From NCBI GenBank assembly GCA_030737875.1, contig CM060912.1:127977993-128041992 (forward strand): a stretch of DNA of 64,000 nucleotides, in the 5' to 3' direction. Made by a program: the position numbers and the translations under genes. Shown in pieces: positions 57,961 through 64,000 of the stretch (position 1 is the stretch's first letter; each line of letters opens with the position of its first letter). The notes under the pieces are model-generated. The model ran no database searches and had not been told where the DNA came from. It saw only the letters and a list, made by a program, of their open reading frames with translations. The DNA comes from Allium sativum (Eukaryota; Streptophyta; Magnoliopsida; Asparagales; Amaryllidaceae).

Positions 57961-60900
57961 AAAGAAAAAAAGAAGGTGGAACACGTATACAGCAGTCAGA
58001 GGATGCATAACACGCGTCCCTTTTCTTCTGTCACTTTCCTTCCTTGTACCCCTTTTCTTTCCTCTCTTCTCCTGCGTATTTTCAAAAAAAGAAGAAAAAG
58101 AAAAAAAAAAGACCCTGGATACATCGGGTTAAATCGTAAATGGGGGAAGGTGACACTGATCCCTATCCCCTTTGAGCCTCTCAAATCATGCTTTCTCTTA
58201 TCATCTACCAGTCCGTACGCGACGCCGCCGACAACTCGGATACCGGTTCCTTGTCCCTTTCTCTCCCTCCCTCGTGCAAAAGATCCGAGCCCTAGAAGAA
58301 GAAAGGGGTGAAGTCGAATAAAAGCAGACAAAGAAAAGGAAATGGACATCATGCACCGTAATGGCCTCCTCCCTCACGATCATTTCCTCCACCATCGATG
58401 TCGTGCCAGTCGCCCTCCTTGCTCCGTTGTCGGCCTGCCTCGAAGTCTGCTCACCCTTAATCGAGTCCGCACCTCCAAAAAAAATCGCTCCAACAAACGC
58501 AAGGATCCACCAGCAATGCCATCGGTTGGAAGGATCGTATCCATTTCAGCGTGCACTCAAGCTGCTCGACAGAATGCTTGAGAGGCAGTTTTCGATGGGT
58601 CGAGGCAATATGGTTGAACTGCGTAACGTTGAGCAAATTCTGGACCTGGGTATATACTTCTTTCCCTTTTTCCTTGTTTGTTCCGGTCTTAGAAAAAAAA
58701 AGAGGAAGTAGATATAAATTAGTTTGGGTTTGACAAAGTATTTATTTTCATTGGTTAGGATTCATAATCGAGTTGGGTTTTCATCTTGCTTGGAAATTTC
58801 AGAACTTTATTTATGTACACATATACATACATGTATGTGTATATAAATTAATTTGAAGTCCTATTGGATATCGCGTTCGCTTCAGCGTTGTTGTCGGTTT
58901 CATATTCGTCCTCTTCGCTTTGAAGGTGAGTTTCTACTCACTCACAGACTAATATTTTTATTAAGTGAATTAAAGATATGAAATTTTGAATGAAATGTTA
59001 GTTGCTCTAGAATTGTTTGCTTCGTGACTGTGCACGTGCGACACACACAATTATATCATATGACACAATATGGATGTATGTTTGACATGTTATGGTTATT
59101 TTTCTCATCATGCAAGTTTCCCCTTATATTAGAAACATTACGGGTTGAAATGATACATAGCCGAACCTTTGTGTATTCGAATCAATTTGGGATGCGGGTT
59201 GAAATGATACATACCCGGAATTTGAATATTTAAGAACGGATTGAAATGATAAATATCCGTACCACTTGACCGTAGGATAAAGGATAATATACGAACACCG
59301 TGGTCAATAAGGTTATTTTAAGATATTATGGCGATTTTTGTAAATGAATTTTTAATGTAATTCTCTGATAGCGTAAGAGTGTTTAAAGAAAAAATTTTAA
59401 AATTTAATTTCAGTTTTATAGAATTTAAACTTGCACGAAAACAAGTTGAGAATGATCATATGAGTTAACATTCAAGGGTAAAGGTGAATTTTGCATAGAC
59501 TTGATGCTTTCTACGTCTAAATTTAATCTAAAATTTGTACGATTTCGATACAAGGATTTGCAAAGATTGTTAAATGTCTGAAACTTATTTTGATCTAGAA
59601 TTTGTCAAATGATGTTCACCATTTATTTATAAGAATGAGTGAGGTTGAAAATGAAATTTGTTAAGTTTTCAAGTACAAGAGGAGCATGCTTGCTTAAGTC
59701 ATGATGAAACGAGTTTTATTAACGAGTTGGGATTTAACAAATAGCCATTTTTATTAACAACTAACGATGAAGTCGTTCCGAAATTTATCAATGTAGAAAG
59801 GATACGCTAATGCAAGTTAAATGTTGGCGAATCATTTTATCCACGAGAATATTGAAATTGAATCGAATAAAGGAATTTGATTTAAATATGGGAAGAATGA
59901 CGAGACATGGATTGAGATTTGGATTTGGACTAATATTATTGAATAAAACTTGAATTTCATAAAACTATTTTCCGCCTTACTTGATTTTTGTTAATCTTTC
60001 CCTTTAGGTAATTTGATTTCTTTAACTATACGGATTTATAATAGTTTTGTTTATATCTATATATATACATTGTTTTTCCACTTAATATATCTATATACTA
60101 ATTTTCAAACTTAATTATTTAAACCTATATTTATGATTCTTAAACAAAAGCTTTGTCCAATCCAGTCTCGTGAATTCGAAGGTTCAAATTTAAGATTTCA
60201 AGTATTAGTGACATTTTGGAAGAGAGAACTTTAAACCCAAATGGTTGATAAAGAATAGTGGTGAATATGGATTCTGAAATCTAAATCAAACCATTGGTAA
60301 TTGACTTGAGTAAACGATTTCAGGGAAATACTTGAATAAATGGTTTTGCGATACTTGAAATATGATTTCAAACCAATAGCCATGGTGTGAAAAAAAATGT
60401 AAGCGTTGGTTGTTAAAGAGACCGGAGTTGGTAAGTGGCATACTCTCTGTCAGTGCCGATGCCACTTTAACAACTGTGTACGTGAGGACGGATCCGGAAT
60501 GTAGCATGATGACTTGGAGGTGATTACTGGATTGAAGAAGGCGAACGATAACGAAATGGCCTTGACCTTCGGGTCATAATTGAAATGACTAAAACAGGAG
60601 CTATACCGTGACTAATTGAGGTAGCACCTTTGATCGGAAGCACTTCTTCGATACCATTTCTATGACTATGTTGATGATTTGGGCGTCCTTTTTTTATTTT
60701 GGGAGTGTATTCCGAGGTGGGCGGTAGTGGCTGCTATGCATTACCACCGGTCCGGGAGTGCAATTGGTAGAATCCTACCTTGGGTATTTCCTCGAGTGCC
60801 TTGTCATATTTATCCTTATCGAGCCCCTACAATTTTGATTTGTATCGTACCTATGGAGTGCCCTCTGATGCCATCCGTGTTAGGTTGGGTTTACGGTACT

Positions 60901-61528
60901 GTATAGACTACGGTATTATAACGGTGTAAGGGTAAAAATGTAATCCCGCTTACGCTATTTTCATTACGTTTACTTTACTGAATAGACATTAAAATAATAG
61001 CGTATTATTATATAGATATTAGTTCCACGGATCCTTAGAGGATGGGAATCCTAAACATCCTTTAAGTTACTGTACATTTCAGTGAACACTTCATTTGAGT
61101 TAATTCACTTATATAAGACTGTTAGTCCTGACTCGTGTATTTTGTTTGTTTTATTTCTTGCAAAATGCCCGGGTCAGACCGAGTATTTTAGCCTGGAGAT
61201 ATATCTGTTAGAGCCTGAGATTTGTTAGAGATCCAGTCATCCATCTATTGTTATGCAGTTACCCGCACTCCTGTCAGTGTATTCATATATCAGTATGATT
61301 CTGCATTCAGTCTTCCGCTATATCTGTATTCACTTCTGTATTCTGATATGTAAATTTTTAAATCTTGTTGTATAAATTTTACTTCCGCTGTGATATACTC
61401 TGTGTTCTGTGTCTGTGATTCTGTGGTGATTATATTTTAACTTCATAAGCAATAACAATCTATTGTTTTGAACGATTCGAGTTGGTTTAATTATCGACTT
61501 GAAGCGGTCAAAATGCTAGGTCGTTACA
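57960..61528 (+). repeat. LTR D: 3' portion of a further A/B relative
   Basis: Ends GCTAGGTCGTTACA at 61528, directly before a primer site. It has a CT-rich run (58010-58075), a GC-rich leader-like zone (58200-58480), a palindromic donor-like site AAGGTGAGTTTCTACTCACT near 58924, and CTTCCGCTGTGATATACTC near the end. The 5' boundary is uncertain. Open frames at 58361-58711 and 57976-58311 lie in the leader zone, have low-complexity composition and no recognisable domain. Between 59300 and 60400 I see no feature. Confidence 0.6.
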
Positions 61529-61530
61529 AG

Positions 61531-61542
61531 TGGTATCAGAGC
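61531..61542 (+). promoter_or_regulatory. Primer-binding site of element D (tRNA-iMet)
   Basis: Perfect TGGTATCAGAGC two bases after the LTR end at 61528, followed by TTTGGTTAAACAAAGCTTAG. Confidence 0.93.
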
Positions 61543-61577
61543 TTTGGTTAAACAAAGCTTAGCTTATGAGGTTGAAA

Positions 61578-61617
61578 CACTCATTAGAGATGGAGTAGAA
61601 ATCTTCTAGAATGAGTG
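61578..61617 (+). ncRNA. Hairpin after the primer site of D
   Basis: CACTCATT (61578-61585) pairs perfectly with AATGAGTG (61610-61617). Inside, GAT pairs with ATC. One unit only, against three in A and two in B. Same position relative to the primer site. Confidence 0.65.
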
Positions 61618-63420
61618 AAATCATCTTTGAATCATATCCGAGAGAGCTTATTTTGAAAATAAAAAAATATATTTTAAATATTTCAAGGGATTTTAAAAGA
61701 TTTTTTATATAAAAATAATTTGAAATTTTCGCCTTGTTTATAAAAATATCCTTGTTTAAATCTCGTTCCTTTGAACTCATCCCTCGGCTGGATCTTTCCT
61801 AAGTCAAGATTCTCCAAATCTGAGACTTGATCGTGCTTTGTCCTATCTTAGGAAATATGGAATTGTCAATTTTTGAATTTTGAATTCTCCGGCCTAAGTC
61901 AATCTATCTTGATACATCCGTTTGGTTCATTGTTCGTTCGGCCCCATCTTATATTCCAATCGGAATCGAATCTAAATAAATAAGGTGCAAGAAAATAAAA
62001 CTTAAATAACGACTGAGTATTAAACACTTGGTTGTATCAAATAAATTGAAAATCCCATAGAAACGAATTATATATATGAATTTTAATGCTATAGGTGAAC
62101 TCATAAACTATTTAAGTAATAGAACTTGAAAAAAATTTGAAATGTTGGAAAATAAATTATTTTGGGCGACTATAATTCTGGTTGAAACGTCGCTAAAAAC
62201 TTGAAACGATTTGATAAATGGTTGGATGAAGTTAAGTAAAATATTCTCGTAAACTAAAGTGGACTTAACAAAATTATCATACATTACATGGTGAAATGAA
62301 TCCTGAATCCGAAGGTTTAAGGAAATGACGACGCAAACCCGAAATAAAATAAAGTATGTAAGTATAACTTGAATGAAATTTAATGAAAGGATTATTGCGA
62401 ATAAGTTAATGGGATTTGTCAACTAAGCTAAGACGTGTCGACATGAAGAAGAAGAAAATATTCGAGTGAGTGAAATCTTGATGAAGCAATGATGTAATAA
62501 ATGATTTGCAAGTAAGCAAATAAAAACAAATGTGAATGAGTCTTGGGTATTTTATTTGCCATTAAAGACTGATTATCGGGTACGTGAAGGTTTTAGGACA
62601 TACGCCTAGCTAACGTATGTATTAGATTCTTCGCATACCAGATAAATATGGATTCACACTGGAGTTTCTTGAAAATGATCCTGGTGATTGCTGCAGTATC
62701 ACCAGTTATTATTTTCATGTTTCGAAAGTGATGAAGACGTATAAGTTGAGATGTCAAATTAATACTTCAACCCTATTCAAGAAAGAATGAGAAATTTATA
62801 TTGTTTGGATGTTGGGCAATCGGAAGACCATAAATTTAACCTGTATGAATATAGAACCACATTAAAATCTATTTTGACATATGGAATTAAAATGGATTTG
62901 CAAAAGTAGGGTAAATAGATTGTAATTTCAATGATGTTTAAAAGGGGAAAGATAAACAAATGACATATGTATGAATTCGTTAAATTCACGGATTTGAACT
63001 TAGGAAGAGAAAAACTCTGAGAATTCAAATAGTTAAGGTTTTGTTAGCGAGTATGTAAGTAATAAATTAATAACTTTTAATCTTATTTCACTTTGAGGAA
63101 AAATTTGTAAAAGATTATTAAGATAAATAGTAATACTAAAAGGGTTTTAGGTGGTAATTTAGTTTAAGAAATGTTAGTTAGATAAGTGTATAGAATCCTT
63201 AAATTTTCCTTGTATGAATATAAAATTTGAATTAGTGTTGTGTGCAGATGTATGTATCTTAAGCTTATGGAATTAACTGAATTATAAGAGTAACATAAGT
63301 TGACTTTGATCATAGGTAAGTACGTGTGTTTGAAACTTAAGATGATATGAATTTAGTTAATTTGGATATAAACTTAAGTAAAATGAGTTTTGAAATAAAA
63401 TCTTTGCCAAATGGAAGTCG

Positions 63421-64000
63421 GGAAAAAAAACCACCTGCGGCATGAATGATGCCATTATTTTGGTATTATCAGGCTTTCATCTAACTGTTACTGATTTAAA
63501 ATCACACTTGGGAAAAATCAAATGGCTGTATGTAGTCGGAACTATCAAGTGATCTATGACATGACACATAGTGGAGTTGGGCAAATTGAACCTATTTATG
63601 AATCTAGGACTAAATGGAAACTCTTGTATGTTTGTTGTCACTATTTCCACCATTGGCACTATTTCCACCATTGGCACTACAATTTGTCCCATCAGAACCA
63701 TAGATTTAGTGGCTGCATGCGTACTTGGGCTTAATCCTGTACTTCTTGCTTTCCTTTTATGTGCGCATGTCGGTACCACTGTATGGTTCCCTTGCTATAA
63801 GCTTATATATGTCCCTTATATCTACTCATAACCTGCCACTCATTCTTGTGTTGATACATGCAAGTAATTCAGTCTTTATGGTACCATTTTAGGCATTTTC
63901 ATAGGTTGTTCACCTTTATCAGGTTACTCAATACCCATTTTTTTTAGCTTTACATAATAATTTAAGGTGCATGAAATATAGAAGGAAAGTTACTTTGCAT
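63421..64000. other. Unassigned window end with an 18-bp direct repeat
   Basis: ATTTCCACCATTGGCACT occurs twice in tandem (63643-63660, 63661-63678). Overlapping open frames of 70-100 codons exist on both strands (63477-63779 minus, 63522-63734 and 63571-63831 plus). I recognise none of them, and base composition here is less AT-rich than upstream, so a fragment of another element or of a gene cannot be excluded. Confidence 0.4.

Larger units (their letters stand above)
61529..63420 (+). other. Interior of element D (non-coding or decayed)
   Basis: It is at least 1.9 kb, longer than the A and B interiors. Around 62640-62780 a frame reads DKYGFTLEFLENDPGDCC and then YYFHVSKVMKTYKL, which may be the remains of a gypsy integrase tail (compare FHVS at base 2 of the window). 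No other coding match was recognised, and no polypurine tract or 3' LTR is visible before the window ends. Confidence 0.5.

Noticed and set aside
58361..58711. 116-codon open frame as a captured host exon
   Set aside because: Low-complexity, leader-zone composition and overlapping open frames in other frames. No recognised domain. Capture remains possible but unsupported.

Overview
This is plant nuclear DNA made almost entirely of LTR retrotransposons nested inside one another. The evidence is plant-type Ty3/gypsy chromovirus and Ty1/copia domains, initiator-Met tRNA primer sites (TGGTATCAGAGC), polypurine tracts and 5-bp target duplications. The sequence is AT-rich with many (TA)n tracts. 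I found no intact host gene, tRNA or rRNA gene. The species cannot be named from the sequence, but a large, repeat-rich angiosperm genome fits.

Layout. Bases 1-3006 are the 3' end of a plus-strand chromovirus (chromodomain, polypurine tract, 2.6-kb LTR) that cut into an old minus-strand Ty1/copia element (copia F, relics at 3007-5826). A second minus-strand copia (copia G) ends at 5827. Its roughly 1.4-kb 3' LTR was split twice. Element A (5844-18900, duplication ACACT) sits 17 bp from the LTR end. Element B (20203-44688, duplication TATAA) sits about 1.3 kb further in. The rest of copia G (LTR start, polypurine tract, RNase H and integrase relics) lies at 44689-46420. Within the right LTR of B is a minus-strand chromovirus (31147-43851, duplication CATTT), and within its 3' LTR is a solo LTR (31204-33954, duplication AATGT). 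From 46421 to 49399 is unassigned AT-rich DNA with microsatellites. From 49400 to 64000 are broken relatives of A and B, called E, C and D here.

The most unusual content is the A/B/C/D/E group. Element A has two 6.3-kb LTRs around an interior of only 401 bp that holds little more than a primer site, a cluster of hairpins and a polypurine tract, with no protein-coding capacity. Its LTRs carry a 2.3-kb array of short palindromes whose stem sequences drift while the dyad symmetry is kept. Just downstream of the primer site, A, B, C and D share an imperfect hairpin with paired changes in the stem, a candidate packaging or dimerisation signal. The ends of these elements (TGTAACAA start, iMet primer site, GGACGAA plus polypurine motif, and a shared LTR block) match those of the chromoviruses in the same window. 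I infer that they are non-autonomous derivatives mobilised in trans by Tekay/Del-type chromoviruses.

The minus-strand chromovirus shows all gag-pol domains in order (Gag with zinc knuckle, protease, RT, RNase H, integrase, chromodomain) but is dead. It has several frameshifts and about ten in-frame stops, nearly all TAG and mostly where glutamine is expected, which suggests decay of methylated CAG sites.
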